Of a stretch of DNA of 64,000 bases, positions 18,818 through 26,461 are shown piece by piece; the stretch's first letter is position 1; the number at the start of each line of letters is the position of its first letter. Source of the DNA: Leclercia sp. S52 (lineage in GTDB: Bacteria > Pseudomonadota > Gammaproteobacteria > Enterobacterales > Enterobacteriaceae); the NCBI RefSeq assembly GCF_039727615.1, contig NZ_CP152474.1:3782001-3846000 (forward strand). Direction: 5' to 3'. The position numbers and the translations under genes are program-made. The notes under the pieces were generated by a model. The model saw only the letters and a list, made by a program, of their open reading frames with translations. It was not told the DNA's origin and did not search any database.

Positions 18818-20968
18818 TTAACTCTCTACCGCCTCGCGCAGGCGTTGTTTCATCGCGCTGTAGGTGGTCTGGGCATAGTTTTCTGCCCAGTGTTGATCGG
18901 CAATAGTGTCGATCTTCACCGCGCAGTATTTGGTTTCCGGCGTTTTCGAGACCGGGTCGAGGTTGTCCTGGGTCAGCTCGTTGCAGGCCCCAATCCACCA
19001 CTGATAGGTCATGTATACCGCCCCCTGGTTGATGCGCTCGTTGACGTCAGCGCGGCTGATCACCTTCCCGCGGCGGGAGCTGACCCACACCAGCTGGCGA
19101 TCGCGGATGCCGAGCACCTGGGCATCCTGCGGGTTGATCTGCACAAAACCCGGCTCGTCCGCCAGGGTTTGCAGCGCCGCGCAGTTGCCGGTCATCGAGC
19201 GGCAGGAGTAGTGCCCCACCTCGCGCACGGTGCAGAGCACCAGCGGATAGTCGGCGTCCGGCATCTCCGCCGGTTTGCGCCACGGGGCGGCAAACAGCTG
19301 GCCTTTGCCGCTCGGGGTGTCGAAGCGGTTGCCCTCGTACAACCACGGCGTACCCGGATGGTCGAGGGTCGGGCACGGCCACTGGATATGCCCCATCTCG
19401 CCCATTTTTTCGTACGTCACGCCGTAGAACAGCGGGCAGAGCTCGCGCATTTCGTCCCAAATCTGCTGGTTATCGCGGTACGCCATCGGGTAGCCCATCG
19501 CGGTGGCGATCAGGCTGATGATCTCCCAGTCGCGCTTGACGTTGCCCTTCGGTTCAACGGCTTTTTCAAAGCGCTGGAAGCCGCGGTCGGCGCAGGTGAA
19601 GACCCCGCCGTGTTCGCCCCATGAGGTGGCGGGCAGCAGCACGTCCGCCGCCTCGGCGGTTTTGGTCATAAAGATGTCCTGCACCACCACAAAGTCGAGC
19701 GCGTCAAACCCTTTGCGCACCAACCCTAAGTCGGCTTCGGTCTGAAGCGGATCTTCCCCCATGATGTAATAGGCTTTGACCTTGCCCTCCAGCGCCAGGT
19801 GCGGCACTTCGGTGATGCGCACCCCCACCTGGTCGTCCATCAGCGCAGGATCGACGCCCCACGCCCGGGCGAATTTCTCCCGCACCTGCGGGTCGGTCAC
19901 GTCCTGATAGCCGGGGAACTGGTTGGGGATCACCCCCATGTCGCACGCGCCCTGGACGTTGTTCTGCCCGCGCACCGGGCCGACGCCGCAGTGTTCGCGC
20001 CCGAGGTTGCCGGTGAGCAGCGCCAGGGTGGAGAGCCCTTTCACCACGTCCACCGCCTGCCCGAACTGGGTGACGCCCATCCCCCACATCACGGTGGCGG
20101 ACGGCGCGGCGGCGTAGATGCGCATCGCCTCGCGGATCTGCCGGGCGCTGACCCCGGTGATCCCCTCGACGTTTTCCGGGGCGTACTCACTGACCGTTTC
20201 GCGCAGGGCGTCCAGCCCTTCGGTGTAGCGGGCCACGTAGTCGGCGTTGTAGAGGCTCTCGTCCAGCAGGGTATAAATAAAGGCGTTCACCAGCGCCATG
20301 TTGCAGCCGTTGTGGATCTGCAGGTGCCGGTCGGCAATGCGCGCGGTTTCAATTTTGCGCGGATCGCAGACGATCACCCTTGCGCCGTTCTGTTTGGCTT
20401 TGATCACCCGGCGGGCGACGATCGGGTGCGAGTCGGCGCAGTTGTAGCCGAAGATCAGCAGGCATTTTGAGTTTTCGATATCGCTGATGGAGTTGCTCAT
20501 CGCCCCGTTGCCCAGCGTCTCCTGTAGCCCGGCCACGCTCGGCCCGTGGCAGACGCGGGCGCAACAGTCGACGTTGTTGGTGTTGAGCACCCCGCGGGCA
20601 AACTTCTGCATCACGTAGTTGGTTTCATTCCCGGTGCCGCGGGACGATCCGGTGGTCATGATGGCGCGAGGCCCGTAGTTAGCCTTGATTTCACTCAGGC
20701 GGCGGGCGGTGTAGCGGATGGCTTCATCCCAGGTGACCGGCTCCAGCTTGCCGCCTTTCTGGTAACGGATCATTGGCTGGGTGAGGCGCGGCGTCAGCAG
20801 CCGGGTATCGTTGAGAAAATCCCAGCCGTAATAGCCCTTCAGGCACAGCTGATTCTGGTTGGTGACGCCCTGCGCGCCCTCCGCACGAACGATCTTATTG
20901 TTGTCGACGACGAGTTTTAATTTACAGCCCGCACCACAGTACGGGCAGACGCTGGTGATTTTTTTCAT
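18818..20968 (-). CDS. Second FdhF-type formate dehydrogenase, cysteine form
   Basis: A 716-residue bis-MGD protein that aligns along its length with FdhF: VCPYCGAGCK cluster motif, CLKGYYGWDF, GTGNETNYVMQKFAR, CDPRKIETARIAD and GQNNVQGACDMG. At residue 140, where FdhF has selenocysteine, it has Cys: CCARV-C-HGPSVAG, codon TGC at 20549-20551, one base from TGA. The bSECIS hairpin sequence is not kept after it. An upstream ATG at 21046 exists, but homology begins at the ATG at 20968. Cys enzymes of this family normally turn over more slowly but need no selenium, so it may serve under selenium limitation or use another partner. It is encoded between hydN and hypF. Product identity is firm; the physiological role is inferred. 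Confidence 0.93.
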   Translation of the reverse strand: MKKITSVCPYCGAGCKLKLVVDNNKIVRAEGAQGVTNQNQLCLKGYYGWDFLNDTRLLTPRLTQPMIRYQKGGKLEPVTWDEAIRYTARRLSEIKANYGPRAIMTTGSSRGTGNETNYVMQKFARGVLNTNNVDCCARVCHGPSVAGLQETLGNGAMSNSISDIENSKCLLIFGYNCADSHPIVARRVIKAKQNGARVIVCDPRKIETARIADRHLQIHNGCNMALVNAFIYTLLDESLYNADYVARYTEGLDALRETVSEYAPENVEGITGVSARQIREAMRIYAAAPSATVMWGMGVTQFGQAVDVVKGLSTLALLTGNLGREHCGVGPVRGQNNVQGACDMGVIPNQFPGYQDVTDPQVREKFARAWGVDPALMDDQVGVRITEVPHLALEGKVKAYYIMGEDPLQTEADLGLVRKGFDALDFVVVQDIFMTKTAEAADVLLPATSWGEHGGVFTCADRGFQRFEKAVEPKGNVKRDWEIISLIATAMGYPMAYRDNQQIWDEMRELCPLFYGVTYEKMGEMGHIQWPCPTLDHPGTPWLYEGNRFDTPSGKGQLFAAPWRKPAEMPDADYPLVLCTVREVGHYSCRSMTGNCAALQTLADEPGFVQINPQDAQVLGIRDRQLVWVSSRRGKVISRADVNERINQGAVYMTYQWWIGACNELTQDNLDPVSKTPETKYCAVKIDTIADQHWAENYAQTTYSAMKQRLREAVES

Positions 20969-21008
20969 CAGTAACAGACCTGCTAAAAGTGAAAAGAGAG
21001 GCAGAGGC

Positions 21009-21554
21009 TTACAGCATCTGCGAGGAAACGGAGTCCAGCGCCGCACGGCGGCGTTTATCGAGACTCAACTGCTCAAGCTTCTTGCGATCGATGCAAACAA
21101 TGGCATTGGTCGGGCAGGCCTGAATGCAGGCCGGGCCGTCCGGCTGGTGGTAGCAGAGGTCGCACTTGTTGGCCTCGGCCTTTTCCGACATCACGTTCAG
21201 CCCCGCGCCGATGCTGCGCACAACCGGACGCAGCACCACTTCCATCGCGCCGTACGGGCAGGCGACGACGCAGGTTTTGCAGCCGATGCAGCGCTCCTGA
21301 TGGACGTGAACAAAGTCGTTATCGCGGGTGATGGCCCCGTTCGGGCAGACGCTGGCGCAAGGGGCGTCTTCACACTGGCGGCACATGGTGGCCGTGGAGA
21401 CGTTGACGCCTTTGATGACGTGAATGCGCGGCAGGAAGTTCTGCGGGGTCAGCGAGGCGCAGTCCTGGGTATCGTGGTGTGACACCACGCAGGCCACTTC
21501 ACAGGTACGACAGCCGATGCATTTGCTGGCATCGGCGATGATGAAACGGTTCAT
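21009..21554 (-). CDS. hydN: HydN 4Fe-4S ferredoxin-like electron carrier
   Basis: A 181-residue iron-sulfur protein with four clusters predicted from Cys motifs CIGCRTCEVAC, CRQCEDAPCASVCP, CIGCKTCVVACP and CDLCYHQPDGPACIQACP. HydN is thought to carry electrons from formate dehydrogenase H or to assist it, and resembles HycB. A GGAG sequence precedes the ATG. It is the first gene of the operon hydN-fdhF2-hypF-nickel permease behind a sigma-54 promoter. In E. coli the operon is hydN-hypF without the second dehydrogenase, which suggests that HydN here is a partner of the Cys enzyme. Confidence 0.93.
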   Translation of the reverse strand: MNRFIIADASKCIGCRTCEVACVVSHHDTQDCASLTPQNFLPRIHVIKGVNVSTATMCRQCEDAPCASVCPNGAITRDNDFVHVHQERCIGCKTCVVACPYGAMEVVLRPVVRSIGAGLNVMSEKAEANKCDLCYHQPDGPACIQACPTNAIVCIDRKKLEQLSLDKRRRAALDSVSSQML

Positions 21555-21593
21555 TCTTAATCTCCGGGAATGATGGTTAGCTTGCCGGAGGTA

Positions 21594-21609
21594 TGCATAA
21601 ATTGGGCCA
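21594..21609 (-). promoter_or_regulatory. Sigma-54 promoter of hydN operon
   Basis: Minus-strand TGGCCCAATTTATGCA: GG of the -24 element and GC of the -12 element are spaced exactly as required. It lies about 40-55 bases before hydN. Confidence 0.85.
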
Positions 21610-21653
21610 GATATTAAAATAATGAAATTAAAGGGTTTTATCTGGTGGGGTGG

Positions 21654-21681
21654 CTGTCATCGACATAAGTGACGATGACAG
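21654..21681. promoter_or_regulatory. Candidate FhlA site upstream of hydN
   Basis: Perfect nine-base arms CTGTCATCG / CGATGACAG separated by ten bases, 45-90 bases upstream of the sigma-54 promoter. The TGTCATCG element resembles the palindromes near hycB and hycA. Confidence 0.55.
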
Positions 21682-21702
21682 TATTGGCGTATGTAACATC
21701 CA

Positions 21703-21728
21703 GGCCGGGCAAGCGAAGCGCCCCCGGC
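21703..21728. repeat. Single REP-like unit
   Basis: GCCGGGCAAGCGAAGCGCCC followed by CCGGC: the folded half of an enterobacterial REP. It lies alone between the hydN control region and the P4-like leader. Confidence 0.7.
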
Positions 21729-21835
21729 ATGGCCTTTCTGGAAAGCTCCTCGCAAACTTCAAAGTAACCTTATGTAATTCAGGGTTAAGGCTTTTATTCC
21801 CGTTATCAGGCTCGTAAAGTGACTGCGTTGCGGCA

Positions 21836-22015
21836 CATCCGCAATCGGGCGTAGGAACCCGTTAGCATGTATCGACATTCACTATGTCGTGGCAGCGTTT
21901 ATCCCGTTACAATCACGGTGGCGCTGGCGGAGCAGCCGAAAGGCTGGCCGTTTTCTATGTGCGCGGTATTCCTACCTCCGTCAGCGCTGCCTCCCTCGAG
22001 CGTAGGAACTCATAG
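21836..22015 (+). ncRNA. P4-like immunity (CI RNA) leader with seqA, seqB, seqC-type elements
   Basis: Two copies of GTAGGAA (21851-21857 and 22002-22008, in GCGTAGGAACCC and GCGTAGGAACTC) flank a reverse complement TTCCTAC (21969-21975, in GGTATTCCTACCTCC). Phage P4 lysogeny works by a small CI RNA whose seqB pairs with seqA and seqC in the leader transcript and causes early termination; the order and spacing here are the same. The stretch also encodes ALAEQPKGWPFS, a peptide seen in the Ash/Icd reading frames of P4-type elements. No P4 integrase, primase or attachment site is nearby. RNA function is inferred from arrangement and memory of P4. Confidence 0.5.
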
Positions 22016-22048
22016 GGTGGCTAATTTAAATAGCATGTAGAGGATGTC

Positions 22049-22508
22049 ATGATGACTACTATCCCAACCCTGACTTACCCGCAATCTGACGAACAGGTTA
22101 TTCCCGCTTCCCTGACTACGCCCCTTTCTGCTGCAGCGGATCTCTTTGAGGTCGCCGACCGCTGCGCCGCGCTGGTGAGCGTATTGATCGAAACTGACGA
22201 CAGAGCATCCCGCACTGCGCTCTGCGAAGGTCTGCTGCACGCGCTGCGCCAGCTGCGTGAACGCTGTGATGCCGAACTCCCGCCGCACCTTATCGCCCAG
22301 CTGATCCAGGGGGGAAACACTCACCTCCTGTATGCCGGACTGCTGGCAGGAAACCGCCCCGCAGGTGGATTATGCGCTGGCTTTGGTGCAGGCAATTCTG
22401 GGTGGAACGTTGCCCGTCAGCGTCGAGAAAGAACTGGCGGGGCTGCTGCACGATCTGGTCTGGCTGGTTAATGAGTTTGTGAAGGAGCCGTATATTACGG
22501 TGCATTGA
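22049..22508 (+). pseudogene. Small unrecognised protein behind the P4-like leader, one +1 frameshift
   Basis: About 152 residues after removing one G from the run at 22309-22314 (six bases; five give AQLIQGETLTS and a frame continuing to the TGA at 22506). As sequenced it stops with an unrelated tail at 22471. The product is acidic and helical, with no signal peptide or membrane segment. I do not recognise a catalytic motif. GAGGATG precedes two consecutive ATG codons. Small genes placed directly after P4-type ash/icd leaders are common in enterobacterial genomes, and this fits that layout; its function is unknown. Confidence 0.55.
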
Positions 22509-22675
22509 TGGCGGTTGGAGGTCGGGGAAGGCTGACTGATTTCAGGTTTGATAAGGGGCTGTGGTGGGCCCCTGAATGCGTTTGAGGATGGGTTGGCGTT
22601 GTGGTGACCTGCTCCCCGTTGATTAATACACCGCGATGTTAGTAATGTCTTCATAAGCCACATGAGGACATCCCC

Positions 22676-22939
22676 ATGAAGAAGCGTTTTTCCGAAGAAC
22701 AGATCATCAGTATTCTCCGAGAGGCCGAAGCCGGGGTTTCTGCCCGTGAGCTCTGCCGCAAGCACGCCATTTCCGACGCCACCTTTTACACCTGGCGTAA
22801 GAAGTATGGCGGTATGGAGGTGCCCGAGGTTAAGCGCCTGAAGTCGCTTGAGGAAGAGAACGCCCGCCTCAAGAAGCTGCTCGCTGAAGCCATGCTGGAT
22901 AAGGAGGCGCTTCAGGTGGCTCTGGGGCGAAAGTACTGA
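22676..22939 (+). CDS. IS3-family transposase OrfA
   Basis: An 87-residue helix-turn-helix protein (residues about 1-50) followed by a leucine-zipper segment ([20 protein letters not shown]). OrfA recognises the ends of the element and is the N-terminal part of the OrfAB fusion. The next gene is in the -1 frame relative to it, as for programmed frameshifting in this family, although I see no classic A6G slip site. Confidence 0.92.
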   Translation: MKKRFSEEQIISILREAEAGVSARELCRKHAISDATFYTWRKKYGGMEVPEVKRLKSLEEENARLKKLLAEAMLDKEALQVALGRKY

Positions 22940-22962
22940 CGACAGACCAGAAGCGGGAAGCT

Positions 22963-23796
22963 GTGGTGTTGATGTGTGATGCGACCGGTCTGTCGCAACG
23001 TCGTGCCTGCAGGCTTACAGGTTTGTCCCTGTCGACCTGCCGCTATGAGGCTCAGCGACCGGCTGCTGATGCGCATTTATCAGGGCGTATCACTGAGCTG
23101 GCACTGGAGCGCAGGCGTTTTGGCTACCGACGCATCTGGCAGTTACTGCGCCGTGAAGGCCTTCATGTTAATCACAAGCGCGTGTACCGCCTTTACCACC
23201 TTAACGGGCTGGGCGTAAAACGCAGACGACGTCGTAAAGGGCTGGCAACAGAACGTCTGCCGCTGCTCCGCCCGGAGGCGCCCAACCTGACCTGGTCGAT
23301 GGATTTTGTCATGGACGCGCTGGCCACCGGTCGCAGGATCAAGTGCCTGACCTGCGTGGACGACTTCACGAAGGAGTGTCTGACGATTACCGCCGCATTC
23401 GGGATTTCAGGCGTTCAGGTCACGCGAATTCTGGACAGCATTGCACTGTTTCGCGGCTATCCGGCGACGATAAGAACGGACCAGGGGCCGGAGTTTACCT
23501 GCAGAGCACTTGACCAGTGGGCTTATGAGCATGGGGTGGAGCTGCGGCTTATCCAGCCGGGCAAGCCAACACAGAACGGATTTATTGAAAGTTTTAACGG
23601 ACGATTCAGGGATGAGTGCCTCAATGAGCACTGGTTCAGCGATATAGTTCACGCCAGGAAAACGATTAATGACTGGCGGCAGGATTATAACGAGTGTCGT
23701 CCACATTCATCGCTGAACTACCAGACTCCGGCTGAATTTGCAGCGGACTGGCGAAACGGGAAATATGAAGAAAAACCAACCGACATTACTAACTGA
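22963..23796 (+). CDS. IS3-family transposase OrfB (DDE catalytic subunit)
   Basis: Integrase-core transposase. The DDE triad is visible: Asp in TWSMDFVMD, Asp in IRTDQGPEF, and Glu in [17 protein letters not shown]. The N-terminal region ([16 protein letters not shown]) is a HTH. The GTG at 22963 opens the frame, but the frame extends upstream to about 22924 ([12 protein letters not shown]), so natural expression is probably by -1 frameshift from orfA. The protein is full length, so the element may be active. Confidence 0.92.
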   Translation: MVLMCDATGLSQRRACRLTGLSLSTCRYEAQRPAADAHLSGRITELALERRRFGYRRIWQLLRREGLHVNHKRVYRLYHLNGLGVKRRRRRKGLATERLPLLRPEAPNLTWSMDFVMDALATGRRIKCLTCVDDFTKECLTITAAFGISGVQVTRILDSIALFRGYPATIRTDQGPEFTCRALDQWAYEHGVELRLIQPGKPTQNGFIESFNGRFRDECLNEHWFSDIVHARKTINDWRQDYNECRPHSSLNYQTPAEFAADWRNGKYEEKPTDITN

Positions 23797-23822
23797 AGGT
23801 TGTATCTAATCCTGGGGGCAGG

Positions 23823-24134
23823 TCACGCCAACTTCACCGCCTCACAATACTCTTTGTTGCCCCTGCTGGTTGATACCTTCAACGCCGTACCATCCTGCGC
23901 GAACTCCATATGCAACCTGCATTTTTTACCCTTCCAGCGTTGTGGCTCAGCAATTTTATCTTCTATCGCCGCCCTAATACCCCGCGCCTGCGCGCCCCAT
24001 TCATCCTGATCGTCCCAGCGACCAGAACTGCAACTCCCTATTGCTGAGGTTTTGTGGCATCCCGAAGGCTGTAACGGCGCGCAACCCGCTATCAGGCTGA
24101 CCACCACTGCAAGCATGAACATCTTCCCTGGCAT
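23823..24134 (-). pseudogene. TolA-C-like lipoprotein truncated by the IS
   Basis: A 103-residue product with a lipoprotein signal (MPGKMFMLAVVVSLIAGC) and a domain resembling the TolA C-terminal domain: GIRAAIEDKI, GKKCRLHMEFAQDG, then CEAVKLA where TolA continues for about 25 more residues ending PLDFKP. The stop TGA is formed by the first bases of the insertion sequence, so the last strand and helix are lost. TolA-C domains bind phage/colicin proteins and TolB; solitary lipoprotein forms are of unknown function. Confidence 0.7.
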
Positions 24135-24282
24135 TTCGCGTGCTCCTGTTTAAATTGTTGGCGCGTTATTTCCGGCATGGCGGATTATCAGGCCACGGCA
24201 GTCAACTTTACCTTGTCCGGAAACAAAAAAAGAGCCCGCAAATCAGCGAACTCCTTTAACAAACCCCGTTAACACTAACCGA

Positions 24283-24739
24283 CTACAGTTCGCCAAACCC
24301 CAGCACCCCATCCCTCTCCGCCAGGCTTTCATACATGATTTCCACCGCCTCTTTAACCTTCTCCGTCATCGGATAATAAAACCCCACAATATCCGGTTGA
24401 ATCCCTAAAAACACCACCTCCCCCACATCCCCCCTTCAGCTGATCCACCAGGTAGTTCAGCGGCATATTGTGCGTCGTCATCATAAACATCTCGGCGATG
24501 TCGTCCGGGTCGATGCGGCGGATCTCGCCGGGGTTGAGCCCCATATCCGTCGCATCGACAATCAGCAGGCGCGCCGGGCGCAGCTCGCGGATCGCGACCA
24601 CGTCGTTTTCCGGGGCGCTGCCGCCGTCGAACACCACCCAGTCGCCGCGGGGCGCTTCGCGGCACATCTCGGCCAGCAACGGACCGGCACCGTCGTCGCC
24701 CATCATGCTGTTGCCGACGCAAAGTAAAACATCAGTCAC
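24283..24739 (-). pseudogene. hycI: HycI endopeptidase for HycE, one +1 frameshift
   Basis: Nickel-dependent protease that removes the C-terminal peptide of HycE once nickel is inserted. The N-terminal CVGNSMMGDDGAGP and DATDMGLNPGEIR, with THNMPLNYLVDQLK, are kept, including the acidic residues (Asp in GDD and in VDATD) and His that bind nickel. The C run at 24429-24434 has six bases; five give QLKGDVGEVVFLGIQPDIVG and a frame ending in LGFGEL at 24283, about 151 residues against about 156 in E. coli. Without correction the product ends at 128 residues with a foreign tail. It overlaps hycH by eight bases and is the last gene of the hyc operon. Confidence 0.9.
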
Positions 24740-25142
24740 GTTGCCTCCGAACCATCAGATAGATGGCGTTTTCCTGGTGAATGGCGTGGAGCATGCCGAG
24801 CATCGCCCGGCTCCACGTCTGCTGCTGCGCCGTCTGCCGCGCTATTGCGGCGTCAAAGGCGCTGGCCAGCATTACAATATGATTCGCGTCGATCACAATC
24901 TCCCCGTAGCGCGGCACGCCCTCCATTTTGCGCCGCGCCTCGCTCCCCGTTTCCAGAGTGGCGATCCATGACAGGTACGCCTCCCACGGGCAGGTCAGCG
25001 CCGCCTCCAGGCAGTCGATGACCCCCAGATGGTGGCCGATGGCCAGCCCGTAGTAGATCACCTGCTGGGCGTCGTCGGGCGTGTTGTCATTTTCATCAAT
25101 GAACTTGCGGCTGAGCTGGCTGAAGACCACGGTTTCGCTCAT
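24732..25142 (-). CDS. hycH: HycH formate hydrogenlyase maturation protein
   Basis: A 136-residue soluble protein needed for full maturation of hydrogenase 3, with a role near processing of the large subunit; it is not a structural part. No metal-binding motif is visible. Identification rests on similarity to E. coli HycH (FSQLSRKFIDENDNTP, YYGLAIGHHLGVIDCLE) and on position between hycG and hycI, sharing one base with hycG. Confidence 0.93.
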   Translation of the reverse strand: MSETVVFSQLSRKFIDENDNTPDDAQQVIYYGLAIGHHLGVIDCLEAALTCPWEAYLSWIATLETGSEARRKMEGVPRYGEIVIDANHIVMLASAFDAAIARQTAQQQTWSRAMLGMLHAIHQENAIYLMVRRQRD

Positions 25143-25906
25143 CAGACACGCTCCTGCCCGACCACCTCGATGAGGTTGCCGACAATCTCGTTCAGACGCG
25201 GGTCGTTCTCCCGGGCCAGCCAGTCCACCACGCTTTTATCCCCTTCCAGCAGATGGCGCATAAAGTTGTCGGCGATCTGGCGGCCGTAGCGGTAGCCCGC
25301 CAGACGGCGCGCGGCGCGGTCGATGCGGACCCGCAGGGGCTGAACCATCTCCGGATGCAGCAGTTCAGCGGGCTGGCTGTCCAGCGCGCCCGGCTCGCGG
25401 GCGTGGATCTTCTGCTCCAGCAGCCCCAGCGCCATGGCAAAGCCGTACAGGGTGGCGGCAGGCGACGGCGGGCAGCCGGGGATATAGACATCCACCGGAA
25501 CGATTTTGTCGGTGCCGCCCCAGACGCAGTAGAGGTCGTGGAAGATGCCGCCGGAGTTGCCGCAGGCTCCGTAGGAGATACAGATTTTTGGATCCGGGGC
25601 GGATTCCCACGCGCGCAGCGCCGGGGAGCGCATCGCGCGGGTGACTGCGCCGGTAAACAGCAGGATGTCGGCGTGGCGCGGGGATGGCACCACCTTAATG
25701 CCGAAGCGCTCAGTGTCGAAGATCGGCGACAGGGTAGCGAAGATCTCAATCTCGCAGCCGTTGCAGCCGCCGCAGTCCACGCGGTAGACGTAGGCCGAGC
25801 GCTTGATTTTTTTCAGCAGCGAGGCCTTCATGCTGGCGATGGACTCATCCACCGTCACCGGCACCGGGATCCCCTGCTCGTTACGTGGCCCTAACAGTTC
25901 GCTCAT
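25142..25906 (-). CDS. hycG: HycG hydrogenase 3 small subunit
   Basis: A 254-residue NuoB-like [4Fe-4S] subunit that passes electrons to the NiFe subunit HycE. Cluster ligands are in [20 protein letters not shown] and [11 protein letters not shown]. It lacks the long second and third cluster regions of uptake hydrogenases, as in other group 4 hydrogenases. It overlaps hycF by four bases and sits on the cytoplasmic side of the complex with HycE and HycF. Confidence 0.95.
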   Translation of the reverse strand: MSELLGPRNEQGIPVPVTVDESIASMKASLLKKIKRSAYVYRVDCGGCNGCEIEIFATLSPIFDTERFGIKVVPSPRHADILLFTGAVTRAMRSPALRAWESAPDPKICISYGACGNSGGIFHDLYCVWGGTDKIVPVDVYIPGCPPSPAATLYGFAMALGLLEQKIHAREPGALDSQPAELLHPEMVQPLRVRIDRAARRLAGYRYGRQIADNFMRHLLEGDKSVVDWLARENDPRLNEIVGNLIEVVGQERV

Positions 25907-26449
25907 CGTGTCGCTTCCTTCATCTCGCGGGTCAGATGGATTTTGTCCGAGGGGGTCAGCCCCTGCAGGCGCTTGCAGTCCGGGCAGGTCTCAAAACTTT
26001 CCCGGTGACGCTCCGCGCGTTTATCGCCGTTGTGGCGCAGCAGTTCGATGACGTAGTCGATCTCTTTCTGCACCGCGTACGGGCGCTCGCACACCCGGCA
26101 GTGGCAGATATCGAAGCGCGACTGCTGGAGGAAATCAGCCTTGCTCCACACCGCCAGTTCGTACTCCTGAGAGAGCTTGATGGCGGTGGTCGGGCAGACC
26201 TCTTCGCAGCGTCCGCAGAAGATGCAGCGCCCCAGGTTGAACTGCCAGAACAGCTCGCCGTTCTTTAAATCGGTCTCCACCGTCAGGGCATTGGACGGGC
26301 AGGCGTTCACGCACGCCGCGCAGCCGATACACTGCTGTGGGTCGTGCTCCGGCTTGCCGCGCATATTTTTGTCGACCGCAATCGGCTGGAGGGGATAAGA
26401 CTCCGTCACCGTGCCGGTTTTGATGACTTTTTTTGATAAAGGTAAACAT
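25903..26449 (-). CDS. hycF: HycF ferredoxin subunit, +1 shift near the N-terminus
   Basis: NuoI-like protein with two 4Fe-4S clusters, [16 protein letters not shown] and [16 protein letters not shown], plus further Cys pairs (CHCRVC, CPDC) near the end. The correct start is the ATG at 26447-26449 ([20 protein letters not shown]). The T run at 26428-26434 has seven bases where six are needed. As sequenced, only a later ATG giving 168 residues opens this frame; the corrected protein has 181 residues, like E. coli (180). Confidence 0.93.
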
Positions 26450-26461
26450 GGATGCTCCGGG

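Larger units (their letters stand above)
22605..23825 (+). mobile_element. IS3-family insertion sequence, IS407-like group
   Basis: A 1221-base element with terminal inverted repeats beginning TGACCTGC(T/C)CCCC at both ends and two overlapping-phase genes (orfA, orfB) as in IS3 elements. The group is judged from the OrfA start [17 protein letters not shown] and the ends. IS407-group elements make 4-base target duplications; the flanking bases here (GTGG left, CGCC right) do not match, so deletion or recombination next to the element may have occurred. Its right end supplies the stop codon of the neighbouring lipoprotein gene. Confidence 0.9.

Noticed and set aside
22605..23825. Composite transposon carrying the hyc genes
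   Set aside because: Only one IS copy is in the window and it has no partner on the other side of hyc/hyp.
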